Positions 48,447 through 57,300 of a stretch of 64,000 nucleotides of DNA are shown here, in pieces. Source of the stretch: Desulfobacteraceae bacterium (lineage in GTDB: Bacteria; Desulfobacterota; Desulfobacteria; Desulfobacterales; Desulfobacteraceae); contig JADGEQ010000001.1 in assembly GCA_016744295.1 (NCBI GenBank), positions 231,749 to 295,748 of the forward strand, in the 5' to 3' direction. The notes beneath the pieces were generated by a model. The model was not told the DNA's origin, searched no databases, and was given only the letters and a program-made list of their open reading frames with translations. Every line of letters starts with the position of its first letter. Within the stretch, counting starts at the first letter, position 1. The translations under genes and the position numbers were made by a program.

Positions 48447-49208
48447 TTAAAATACCGATACCATTTCCTTTGCAAAACTCAAGTATGCCGATGCTGCAGG
48501 GCATTTTACATCGTATAGGACAAGGGGCAGTTTTTTATCAATGGCTCGTTTAACAGCCCCATCTTCCGGAATAAAGGTTTTTGATACCAAATCATTAAGC
48601 TCTGACATCTTTTGATCTGCTAAAAACCGCTTAATTTCCGTATTTATTTTACACCGATTGAATAGGATACTCGCTATCTTCAAGGGCGTTTCATGGGTAT
48701 CCCGGACATATTTTATTAGTTTAAGCAGACAATGAAAGTCTTCAAGGCAATTATGCCGGGGACACATGGCAATGATTAACCAGTCGGCGGCAGTCAGGGC
48801 AGCAACACTTAAAAACCCGTATGAAGAGGGACAATCAATGATGATATAATCGTATTCCGGTTCAATATCTTCCAAGAAAAGGCGTACAATTTTTTCATTG
48901 GCAATAGTTCCGGCCAATTTTGATGCAACCTGGAATAAATCAAATCCAGCGGGTAATATATCCAGATAATTAAATTCGGTTTTCGCAATGGCCTCAATAA
49001 TAGTCACTTTGCCACTTAAAACAGAAGACAAATTAAATAGGTATCCCAATGATTTAATTCCAGACCATTGTGTGGCAGACCCCTGGGGATCACAGTCAAT
49101 AAGAAGGGTTTTTTTTTCGTATAATGCAAGGGAGGCCGCAAGGTTCAGTGCCGTAACACTTTTGCCGGAACCGCCCTTCTGTCCTGAAATTGTCAATACT
49201 TTACTCAT
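48447..49208 (-). CDS. ParA/MinD-type ATPase
   Basis: 253 residues from MSKVLTISGQKGGSGKS; longer starts (49214, 49268) are in frame but less ParA-like. Deviant Walker A QKGGSGKSVTALNLA with the signature Lys, switch I DCDPQGSATQWSG, and IIIDCPSSYGFLSVAALTAAD. No parB and no parS-like repeats are nearby, so it is an orphan ParA, the type that positions plasmids or protein clusters. First gene of the operon that ends in mqnA. Confidence 0.88.
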   Translation of the reverse strand: MSKVLTISGQKGGSGKSVTALNLAASLALYEKKTLLIDCDPQGSATQWSGIKSLGYLFNLSSVLSGKVTIIEAIAKTEFNYLDILPAGFDLFQVASKLAGTIANEKIVRLFLEDIEPEYDYIIIDCPSSYGFLSVAALTAADWLIIAMCPRHNCLEDFHCLLKLIKYVRDTHETPLKIASILFNRCKINTEIKRFLADQKMSELNDLVSKTFIPEDGAVKRAIDKKLPLVLYDVKCPAASAYLSFAKEMVSVF

Positions 49209-49327
49209 ATCCATATATTTACGCACAATTGAAAAAAATATCAATCCCATTATTTTTAAAACCGCCATTTGCAGTGTTGCAATCTATTTTAAATCCTATC
49301 CACTTGCCTAAAAACACCCCCATCCGG

Positions 49328-49356
49328 TTGAATTAATCAAAGGGATATAGCATAAT
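49328..49356 (+). promoter_or_regulatory. Sigma-70 promoter for the acidic-repeat gene
   Basis: TTGAAT at 49328-49333, 17-base spacer, CATAAT at 49351-49356. Transcription would start near 49363, 33 bases before the TTG start; an AAAGGAG ribosome site follows at about 49378. Confidence 0.65.
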
Positions 49357-49395
49357 GCCAAGGGATTAAACCATTACAAAAGGAGATCTCATCCC

Positions 49396-51543
49396 TTGGC
49401 CAATATAGCCATCTCACTTGAGGGTATTCAACATACAATTGAAAACCTAAAATACAGACCCGATTCAGTAAAGCAAAAAACCATTTTAGCCATTCGATCA
49501 TTTTATGATTCAGAGGATGCAATAAAGGAGCTCAACTTCATTGACACGGATGCCCTGGTGAAAATGGTATGGGATGTGGGAGATGATTTTTCTAAACTCA
49601 AATCAAAAAGAAGAAATTTTTCCAGCCTCAAATCATCCATCAATGCAGATCTGAAAAAACTGGCAAAAAAAGATCTGAATCCGGAAAACATCATCATCAC
49701 CGAAGCCAATATCTTTGATATGACAGAAGAGGCGAAAAGCAATCTGTTAAACAGTTTCACAGATGCGGTAAAAACAGGGGATATCGATCTTGAACAAGCC
49801 ACAGGTATCCTCAAAACAGTCACAGACTTCTTGGAAACACTTCAAATTGATACCGCCAACAACGAATCTCTGGATATCATCAAGGAAATAAAAAAAATCC
49901 TCAATAAAATAACCCATGAAATTCTACCGGAAGAGGAGGATGTTGAACCGATAGAAACGATGGACGAGGTCGAGCTTGCGGAAGATGAGGAACTTGAAGT
50001 CATTGATGAAGATGAAGAGTTGGAAGAGATTGAGCTCGATGAAGATGAAGAGCTGGAAGAGATTGAAGAGGACCAGGACACTGAAGAGATTGAAATCGAT
50101 GAGGACACCGAACTTATTGAAGAGGATGAGGACCAGATCGAGCTTGCGGAAGATGAGGAGCTGGACCGAATTGATGAAGAGGAGGTGGACACAGAAGAAA
50201 TCGAGATCGATGAAGATGAAGAGTTGGAAGAGATTGAGCTCGATGAAGATGAAGAGCTGGAAGAGATTGAAGAGGACCAGGACACTGAAGAGATTGAGAT
50301 CGATGAGGACACCGAACTTATTGAAGAGGATGAGGACCAGATCGAGCTTGCGGAAGATGAGGAGCTGGACCTAATTGATGAAGAGGAGATGGACACAGAA
50401 GAAATCGAGATCGATGAAGATGAAGAGTTGGAAGAGATTGAGCTCGATGAAGATGAAGAACTGGAAGAGATTGAAGAGGACCAGGACACTGAAGAGATTG
50501 AGATCGATGAGGACACCGAACTTATTGAAGAGGATGAGGACCAGATCGAGCTTGCGGAAGATGAGGAGCTGGACCTAATTGATGAAGAGGAGATGGACAC
50601 AGAAGAAATTGAGCTCGATGAAGATGAAGAGTTGGAAGAGATTGAACTGGAGGAAGGGGAAGATCTGGAAGTGGTTGATGGACTTGACAAAGAAGAACTC
50701 AAGGCACTCGAAGATTTCAGAGAGCAAAGGGAACTTGCTGAAAATTTTGATGACACCCTGGGAAAAAGAGAAAAAAAATTCAATGCCTATGTAACGGTTC
50801 CCAAAGGGAAATACACCATTGGCACCAAAAAGAGTTTCAAAACAAGCCTTGAACTCCAGCAATTTGACATGCCGGAAGTACATATCGGCAGATATCCGGT
50901 TACCAATTCTCTTTTTGAAATTTTCATTGACCAAACCGGCTATGTCACCACAGCAGAAAAAAAAGGATTTGGCATTGTTTACCATGCCCGATATAAGAAG
51001 AGCGGCACAACCTCTTCCTGGAGCAAGAGTGCAGGGTCTGAAGATGTTAAAGACGCCTGCTGGCACCAGCCAACAGGCCCTGGATCCTCTCTCCACGAAA
51101 AACGAAACCACCCGGTGGTTCAGGTCAGTGTAGAAGATGCCCTTGCCTATGCCGCCTGGATCGGCAGACGCTTACCCACGGAAGCTGAATGGGAATCAGC
51201 CGCCAGAACCGACTTGGGATATAAATATCCCTGGGGAAATAAGCCCAACCCAACGGCCCTCAACATTGAAAAAAGCGGATTCTCCGATACCTGCCCTGTG
51301 GATGAATATGACAACCATGCCAATGAACTCAAAATCGTGGATATGCTGGGCAATGTCATGGAATGGACCTCTGGTATGGAAAAGCCGCCGTTTAAAACCA
51401 AACAGGAAAACCTATACTGCATCGCAAAGGGAGGGGCATGGAATGCACCCCCCGATGTAACCATCAGCTCCAGGGCATTATTTAAAAATGGATTTTCCGC
51501 CAACACCATTGGTTTCAGATGCATATCTGAAATTTTCTTTTAA
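49396..51543 (+). CDS. Acidic-repeat protein with C-terminal FGE-like (SUMF1) domain
   Basis: 715 residues, TTG start with AAAGGAG. N-terminal helical domain (1-185), then about 240 residues almost entirely of Glu, Asp, Ile and Leu (about 190-430) made of a 68-residue repeat, then a formylglycine-generating-enzyme-like domain (about 455-715): YVTVPKGKYTIGTKKSF, HIGRYPVTNSLFEIFI, GRRLPTEAEWESAAR, PWGNKPNP, VDMLGNVMEWT and KGGAWNAPP. The two catalytic cysteines expected after GGxW are missing, so it is probably a binding module rather than an enzyme. No signal peptide. xerC/D follows by 14 bases. Confidence 0.85.
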   Translation: MANIAISLEGIQHTIENLKYRPDSVKQKTILAIRSFYDSEDAIKELNFIDTDALVKMVWDVGDDFSKLKSKRRNFSSLKSSINADLKKLAKKDLNPENIIITEANIFDMTEEAKSNLLNSFTDAVKTGDIDLEQATGILKTVTDFLETLQIDTANNESLDIIKEIKKILNKITHEILPEEEDVEPIETMDEVELAEDEELEVIDEDEELEEIELDEDEELEEIEEDQDTEEIEIDEDTELIEEDEDQIELAEDEELDRIDEEEVDTEEIEIDEDEELEEIELDEDEELEEIEEDQDTEEIEIDEDTELIEEDEDQIELAEDEELDLIDEEEMDTEEIEIDEDEELEEIELDEDEELEEIEEDQDTEEIEIDEDTELIEEDEDQIELAEDEELDLIDEEEMDTEEIELDEDEELEEIELEEGEDLEVVDGLDKEELKALEDFREQRELAENFDDTLGKREKKFNAYVTVPKGKYTIGTKKSFKTSLELQQFDMPEVHIGRYPVTNSLFEIFIDQTGYVTTAEKKGFGIVYHARYKKSGTTSSWSKSAGSEDVKDACWHQPTGPGSSLHEKRNHPVVQVSVEDALAYAAWIGRRLPTEAEWESAARTDLGYKYPWGNKPNPTALNIEKSGFSDTCPVDEYDNHANELKIVDMLGNVMEWTSGMEKPPFKTKQENLYCIAKGGAWNAPPDVTISSRALFKNGFSANTIGFRCISEIFF
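50011..50640 (+). repeat. Tandem 204-bp coding repeat (acidic)
   Basis: The phrase GATGAAGAGTTGGAAGAG recurs at 50011, 50215, 50419 and 50623, exactly 204 bases apart, giving three full units and a partial fourth. Units differ by only a few bases and each encodes 68 residues (68 = 204/3). Within each unit shorter DEDEELEEIE motifs recur. Confidence 0.93.
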
Positions 51544-51557
51544 CCATTGAAAATAAC

Positions 51558-52442
51558 ATGGATAACTTAATCGAAAACTATATAGATTTTCTGGTAATTG
51601 AAAAAGGCCTGTCCCATAACAGCATTGAATCCTATTCAAGCGATCTGGCTGACTATGGTGATTTCCTTGAGAAAAATCTTATCACCATGGGACGGGCAGA
51701 CACCACCGTAATTTTAGCATGGCTGGTCCACCTGACCCAAAAAGGCCTGTCTTCTAAATCCAGGGCCAGACATCTGATTACCATACGAGGATTTTATAAA
51801 TACCTTATCAGCGAAAAGCATTTAAGCGTAAATCCGGTGAAAGATGTGGATATCCCCAAAATTGGCCAATCACTTCCCAAGATCATGTCTGTTCAGGAAG
51901 TTGAAATGCTTCTGAATGTCGGAGATTTGACAAAACCCAAAGAACTCAGAAACATTGCCATGATGGAAATAATGTATGGCGCTGGCCTCAGGGTCTCTGA
52001 GCTGATCTTTCTCAAACTCCAGGATGTAAACCTTGATGCAGGCCTTTTACGGGTCATGGGAAAAGGGTCCAAGGAAAGAATTGTTCCCATAGGAACCAAA
52101 GCCAAAGCCATCACCCGGGAATGGATTGACACAGCACGCCCCCTGGTTTTAAAAAATATCCCAAGCCACTATCTGTTTGTTGCAAGGGCTGGAAAACCAA
52201 TGACGCGGCAGGCCTTTTGGAAAATCACTAAAAAAAATGCATCCCTGGCCGGGATTTCCCAAAATGTGACGCCCCATACCCTGCGCCACTCTTTTGCCAC
52301 CCACCTGCTGGAGGGAGGCGCAGACCTGAGATCGGTACAAACCATGCTAGGCCATTCAGATATATCGACCACCCAAATCTACACCCATATTTCAAAGGAA
52401 TATCTGATAACAATGCACCAAAAATATCACCCAAGAAACTAA
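51558..52442 (+). CDS. xerD: XerC/XerD-type tyrosine recombinase
   Basis: 294 residues. SAM-like N domain (1-90) then catalytic domain with Arg145 (GAGLRVSEL), His240 and Arg243 ([15 protein letters not shown]), His266 ([10 protein letters not shown]) and Tyr275 (YTHIS). Length and motifs are those of housekeeping Xer proteins acting at dif to resolve chromosome dimers; XerC and XerD cannot be told apart safely. Lies 14 bases after the acidic-repeat gene, same strand. Confidence 0.88.
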   Translation: MDNLIENYIDFLVIEKGLSHNSIESYSSDLADYGDFLEKNLITMGRADTTVILAWLVHLTQKGLSSKSRARHLITIRGFYKYLISEKHLSVNPVKDVDIPKIGQSLPKIMSVQEVEMLLNVGDLTKPKELRNIAMMEIMYGAGLRVSELIFLKLQDVNLDAGLLRVMGKGSKERIVPIGTKAKAITREWIDTARPLVLKNIPSHYLFVARAGKPMTRQAFWKITKKNASLAGISQNVTPHTLRHSFATHLLEGGADLRSVQTMLGHSDISTTQIYTHISKEYLITMHQKYHPRN

Positions 52443-52534
52443 AGACCGCAATAATAGCAATTAAAACACTGAACCGTGTAACCACATACTAATTCGAATA
52501 AACTTTCAAAAACCCCTTTAAAACTGGGTGTTTA

Positions 52535-52540
52535 TATAAT
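52535..52540 (+). promoter_or_regulatory. Candidate -10 element before pfaD
   Basis: A perfect TATAAT lies in the 260-base gap between xerD and pfaD, but no good -35 is spaced correctly. The rest of the gap shows no gene. Confidence 0.3.
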
Positions 52541-52702
52541 ATTTGTCCAAAGCACCCATTGCTTATTAGCCTTCTTATATGTTAAAAGGTATCCTTGTTC
52601 CATGGAAGCTGCCGCAAAGAGAAGCGGTCTGTTTCGGTCTGTACCCCTGGCCAAAGACACTGAATCGAGAATCCTGAAACCTTAATACGTAAAGACAACA
52701 CT

Positions 52703-54295
52703 ATGGATAACACATACGCTTTAAAAAAAATATTAATGCAGTTAGCAACCCCTGCTTATATCATAGAAACAAAGGGACAATTTTCTTGTTCATTCAAAGA
52801 GGAGACCCTGTTGCCTTTACCAGATAAAAAGAGATCTTCCCCTGGTAAAATTGCTTTTTTGCCTGGCATTGGGTTGGAAAATCTTGGCGATAAAACCTTT
52901 AAAAAAAGGCATGGATTACGTTACCCCTATGTTGCCGGCGCCATGGCCAATGGGATCTCCTCGGCTCAAATGGTCAAAGCAATGGCAGAAAACGGCATGA
53001 TGGGATTTCTGGGTGCCGGTGGCCTCTCCCTGGACAGAATTGAAGCAAATATCATTGATCTAAAACAAAGCTTGGGAGACAAACCCTTTGGCTTTAATCT
53101 GATTCACAGCCTGGGAGACCCTGACCATGAAATGAATACGGTCAAGCTCTATTTAAAACATCAGGTTCGTCTGATCAGTGCGGCGGCATTCATGCGGATG
53201 ACCCTGCCCTTGGTGTACTATCGGGTCAAAGGGATCTTCCGGGATCAAAACAACGAAATTATAGCTCCCAACAACATCATTGCCAAAGTTTCCAGAATAG
53301 AAATTGCCAGACAATTTTTTGCGCCGCCACCTGAAAAACTGATAAGCCAATTGCTTAAATCAGGCCTGATCACCCAAAACGAAGCTGATTTGTCAGGACA
53401 GATCCCCATGGCCCAGGATTTAACGGCAGAGGCAGATTCCGGCGGCCACACAGATAACCGGCCTGCCCTAGCCCTTTTCCCCACCATGATTGCCCTGAAA
53501 AATGAATTCATGGAAACCTATCAATACAAAACGCCCTTGTGCGTAGGAATGGCCGGTGGTGTTGCCACGCCGGAATCGGCGTCAGCTGCATTCGGAATGG
53601 GAGCGGCCTATATTCTGACAGGTTCGATTAACCAATCCTGTGTGGAGGCTGGCATTTGCCAGGAGGTCAAACAACTGCTCTGCCAGGCAGAACAGGCAGA
53701 TGTGGCAATGGCCCCGGCAGCAGACATGTTTGAAATCGGTGCCAGGGTGCAGGTATTAAAGCGAGGAACCCTGTTTCCGATCCGGGCGGAGAAACTATAC
53801 CAATATTATAAAGCCCATTCCAGTTTTGAAGAAATCAATGAAAAATCCCGGAAGGAAATTGAAGAAAAATTTCTTCTGACCGGGTTTGAGAATGCCTGGG
53901 TGTCCACCCAACACTTTTTTGAAAACCAGGGAAACACCAAGGAGATCCAAAGGGCTCTATCAGACCCAAAACATAAAATGGCCCTTGTCTTTAGATCCTA
54001 TCTGGGTCAATCCTCTCGCTGGGCTATTGATGGGGTTCCCCAAAGAAAAATGGATTACCAAATTTGGTGTGGTCCCTCCATTGGTGCCTTCAACCAATGG
54101 GTCAAGGGCAGTTTTCTTGAGAGCCATGAAAACAGGAAAACCGCGGAAGTGGCATTAAACCTTTTGTTTGGTGCCTGTCTGTGCACCCGGGTCTCTTTTC
54201 TCCGGGCCCAGGGTATTGAGTTGCCCCTGGAAGTCACCTCCTTTGAGCCCATGGAAAAACGTGAACTGCTTCCCTTGATTCAAGGGGTAGACTGA
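52703..54295 (+). CDS. pfaD: PfaD-type trans-acting enoyl reductase
   Basis: 530 residues. FMN-dependent nitropropane-dioxygenase-like barrel: LRYPYVAGAMANGISSAQMV, MGFLGAGGLSLDRIEANI, KPFGFNLIHSLGDPDHEM, then DLTAEADSGGHTDNRP and AGGVATPESASAAFGMGAAYI, as in PfaD and trans-ER proteins of PKS lines. The C-terminal extension (about 370-530) is the PfaD-specific part. It should reduce enoyl intermediates on the adjacent synthase. 102 bases separate it from the PKS gene. Confidence 0.92.
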   Translation: MDNTYALKKILMQLATPAYIIETKGQFSCSFKEETLLPLPDKKRSSPGKIAFLPGIGLENLGDKTFKKRHGLRYPYVAGAMANGISSAQMVKAMAENGMMGFLGAGGLSLDRIEANIIDLKQSLGDKPFGFNLIHSLGDPDHEMNTVKLYLKHQVRLISAAAFMRMTLPLVYYRVKGIFRDQNNEIIAPNNIIAKVSRIEIARQFFAPPPEKLISQLLKSGLITQNEADLSGQIPMAQDLTAEADSGGHTDNRPALALFPTMIALKNEFMETYQYKTPLCVGMAGGVATPESASAAFGMGAAYILTGSINQSCVEAGICQEVKQLLCQAEQADVAMAPAADMFEIGARVQVLKRGTLFPIRAEKLYQYYKAHSSFEEINEKSRKEIEEKFLLTGFENAWVSTQHFFENQGNTKEIQRALSDPKHKMALVFRSYLGQSSRWAIDGVPQRKMDYQIWCGPSIGAFNQWVKGSFLESHENRKTAEVALNLLFGACLCTRVSFLRAQGIELPLEVTSFEPMEKRELLPLIQGVD

Positions 54296-54397
54296 TTGTA
54301 AAACTTTTGTCAAAAACCCTGCCAATGGGTGATTTCCCCCATCTCAAATAGTATATTGCGCCATTAATTTACTATAATTTTAAAAAAAAATGCATCC

Positions 54398-57300
54398 ATG
54401 GACAAGACTGATAAAAATTCAAATACAAAGGCTATCGCCATCATTGGAATGGGATGTATTTTCCCAAAATCTTGCAATCTCAAGGAATACTGGCATCTTC
54501 TTTTCAATGGAACTGATGCCATTGAAGATGTTCCAGATGATACCCATTGGAAATTAAAGGATTATTTTGACCAGGATCCTTCAACCCCGGATCATACCTA
54601 TTGCACCCGGGGCGGATTTATTCCCGAAATTGCCTTTGATCCCATAAGCTACGGCATCCCGCCCAATAACCTTTCTGCAACAGATACCTCCCAGTTGTTG
54701 GGCCTGGAAGTTGCCAGAATGGCCCTGGAAGATGCCGGATATCCTGCCAACCATCCCTATCTTGAAGAAAAAACAGTGAATGTAATTTTGGGTGTTACCG
54801 GCACCCAGGAACTTGCTATCCCCCTGGGGGCAAGACTTGGCCACCCCATCTGGAAAAAAGCCCTGGAAGATTCAGGCATCAGTCCGGAAAAAAAAGAGGA
54901 GATCATCCATAGAATTCAAGCTGGTTATGTCCCCTGGCAGGAGAACTCTTTTCCGGGCCTTCTGGGCAATGTAGTGGCCGGCAGAATTGCCAACCGAATG
55001 AATCTGTCCGGAACCAATACCGTCAGTGATTCTGCCTGTGCAAGTTCCCTTTCAGCCATTCACACGGCTGTCATGGAACTGTTATCCCACAGATGCGATA
55101 TGTCCATCACCGGCGGGGTGGATACCCTTAACGATATTTTCATGCACATGTGTTTTGCCAAGACCGGGGTTTTATCCCGAACCAGTGACATAAAACCATT
55201 TTCAAAGGATGCAGATGGAACAATACTGGGAGAAGGCATCGGCATGCTGGTTCTCAAACGGCTTGAAGACGCCCAGCGTGATAAAGACAGAATTTATGCC
55301 CTCATCAAAGGAGTAGGAACCTCAAGTGACGGCAAAACTTCAGCCATTTATGCCCCCGAGGCTGCAGGACAAGTAAAGGCATTGAATCAAGCCTATACTC
55401 TTGCCAATATCCATCCCTCAACCGTGGAACTGATTGAAGCCCATGGCACCGGCACCCGGGTGGGAGACAAGGTGGAATTCACTGCATTGAAATCTCATTT
55501 TAACCACCATGATGCAAGCAAAACCACCCAAAATAAAACCGCTACCCAAAACAAAACAGCAATCGGGTCCGTCAAATCCATGATCGGCCATACAAAGGCG
55601 GCCGCAGGAGCCGCAGGCATCATTAAAACCGCCCTGGCCCTGTATAATAAAGTAATTCCCCCCACCTTAAAAGCCGACACCCCCGACCCTGAACTGGATA
55701 TCAACAATTCAGCCTTTTACCTGAATAACCAATCCAAACCCTGGCTGGCAAATTCAAACAATCGTCATCCGAGACGTGCCGGCATCAGCGCCTTTGGCTT
55801 TGGCGGCAGCAATTTTCATGCGATTTTGGAAGAGTATGAACCCATCAAATCCCATGTATCCTGGGACGGCTCTGTCCAGATCATTGCCTTTTCTGCCAAC
55901 ACCAAAAAGGATCTGTTGCACCAGGTAGATGATCTAAAAAAGCATCTCAGTGCCTATTCTGATTCAAATTCAGGAGAAAAAAGTATAGCCATTGCCTGGC
56001 AGGCCTTTGAATCCAGACAAAAATTTTCCTGTGATGATGAATTCAGGCTTCTTATTGTTTTAAACAAAAAAGATGAAATTTTTGATTTGATTGACAAAGC
56101 CCTTGCCACAATTGGCAAAGACGCAATTAGCAACGATGCAATTGCCCAGGGGCCTGTATTCTTTTCATCAAAAAAATCAGACGGAAAACTTGGTTTTTTA
56201 TTTCCCGGTCAGGGTAGCCAGTATACCCAGATGGCAAAAACCCTGTCTTCGGTATTCCCCGAAGCCATGGAGGCCATTTCCCTTGCCCAGTCCTGCTTTC
56301 AAGAGGAGAACCCGGGCAAGCCATATAAGTCACTGGTCGACTATATTTTTCCGCCCCCCCAGCACCTACAGGACAAAACACAGTCAGAAGACCAATTGCG
56401 GCAGACCAATATTGCCCAGCCAGCCCTTGGGGCGATCTGTCTTGGCATGACAGAGATTTTAAAACGATTCAAGGTAGCCCCCACCATGGCCTGCGGCCAC
56501 AGCTTCGGAGAACTGTCAGCCCTTTATGCTGCCGGATGGATAGACAGGGCACTCTTTTTGCGGCTTGCAGCCGCCAGGGGCAAATACATGGCAGCCGCCG
56601 GAACCGAGAATACAGATTCCGGCAGCATGCTGGCGGTTCAAGCCCCCGTTAAGGATATTGAACAGCTAATTTCCGATGAGAACCTTGACCTTGTTCTTGC
56701 CAACAAAAACAGCCACACCCAGGGAGTTCTTTCCGGCCCCACCCAGGAAATCGATAGGGCAAAAATACTTTGCAAACAAAAAAAGATGCGGGCCATCAAG
56801 CTTCCTGTGGCGGCAGCATTCCACAGTAAATTGGTTGAAGAGGCTGCCGCCCCCTTTAATAATTATATTAAAAACGTATCAATAACCCCCTCAGGGATTG
56901 ATGTCCTGTCCAATACAACCGGTTCCCCTTACCCGACGGACCAAGGCCAAATCAAGGAGATTCTTGGTAGCCAGCTGATGCATCCGGTCAATTTCATCGA
57001 CAATATTGAACAAATGAGCAAAAATGGAATTTCCACATTTGTCGAAATCGGTCCCAAGGCTGTCCTGACAGGACTTGCAAAATCCATATTAAAAGAAAAA
57101 AATATCACGGCCCTTTCCCTGGATGCTTCCTCTGGAAGCAAGTCAGGGCTCGAAGATCTTGCAATGGTTCTCTGCACCATTGCAGCCAAGGGTTTTTGTG
57201 TGGACCTGACCCAATGGGAAGATAAAACAGAACAGCCCAGGGCCAAAAAGATGAAGGTAATGCTCAGCGGCGCAAACCCCAAGCCAGTCACCGAACAAAG

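Noticed and set aside
49976..50578. Plus-strand Lys/Arg/Met-rich frames inside the acidic repeat
   Set aside because: Out-of-frame reading of the same 204-bp repeats; the real gene runs through in another frame.
50011..50640. CRISPR array
   Set aside because: Repeats are 204 bases, contiguous, in frame and coding; there are no spacers or cas genes.
49842..50783. Minus-strand 313-residue serine-rich open frame
   Set aside because: It is the antisense of the Glu/Asp repeat (GAA/GAT/GAG read backwards give Ser codons); no start signal or complexity supports it.
49396..52442. Diversity-generating retroelement (FGE/C-lectin fold protein)
   Set aside because: No reverse transcriptase or template repeat is nearby, and the repeats lie in the acidic spacer, not in the C-terminal fold.
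51558..52442. Integrase of a genomic island
   Set aside because: Length and motifs fit housekeeping XerC/D; no tRNA-linked attachment repeats or phage genes surround it.
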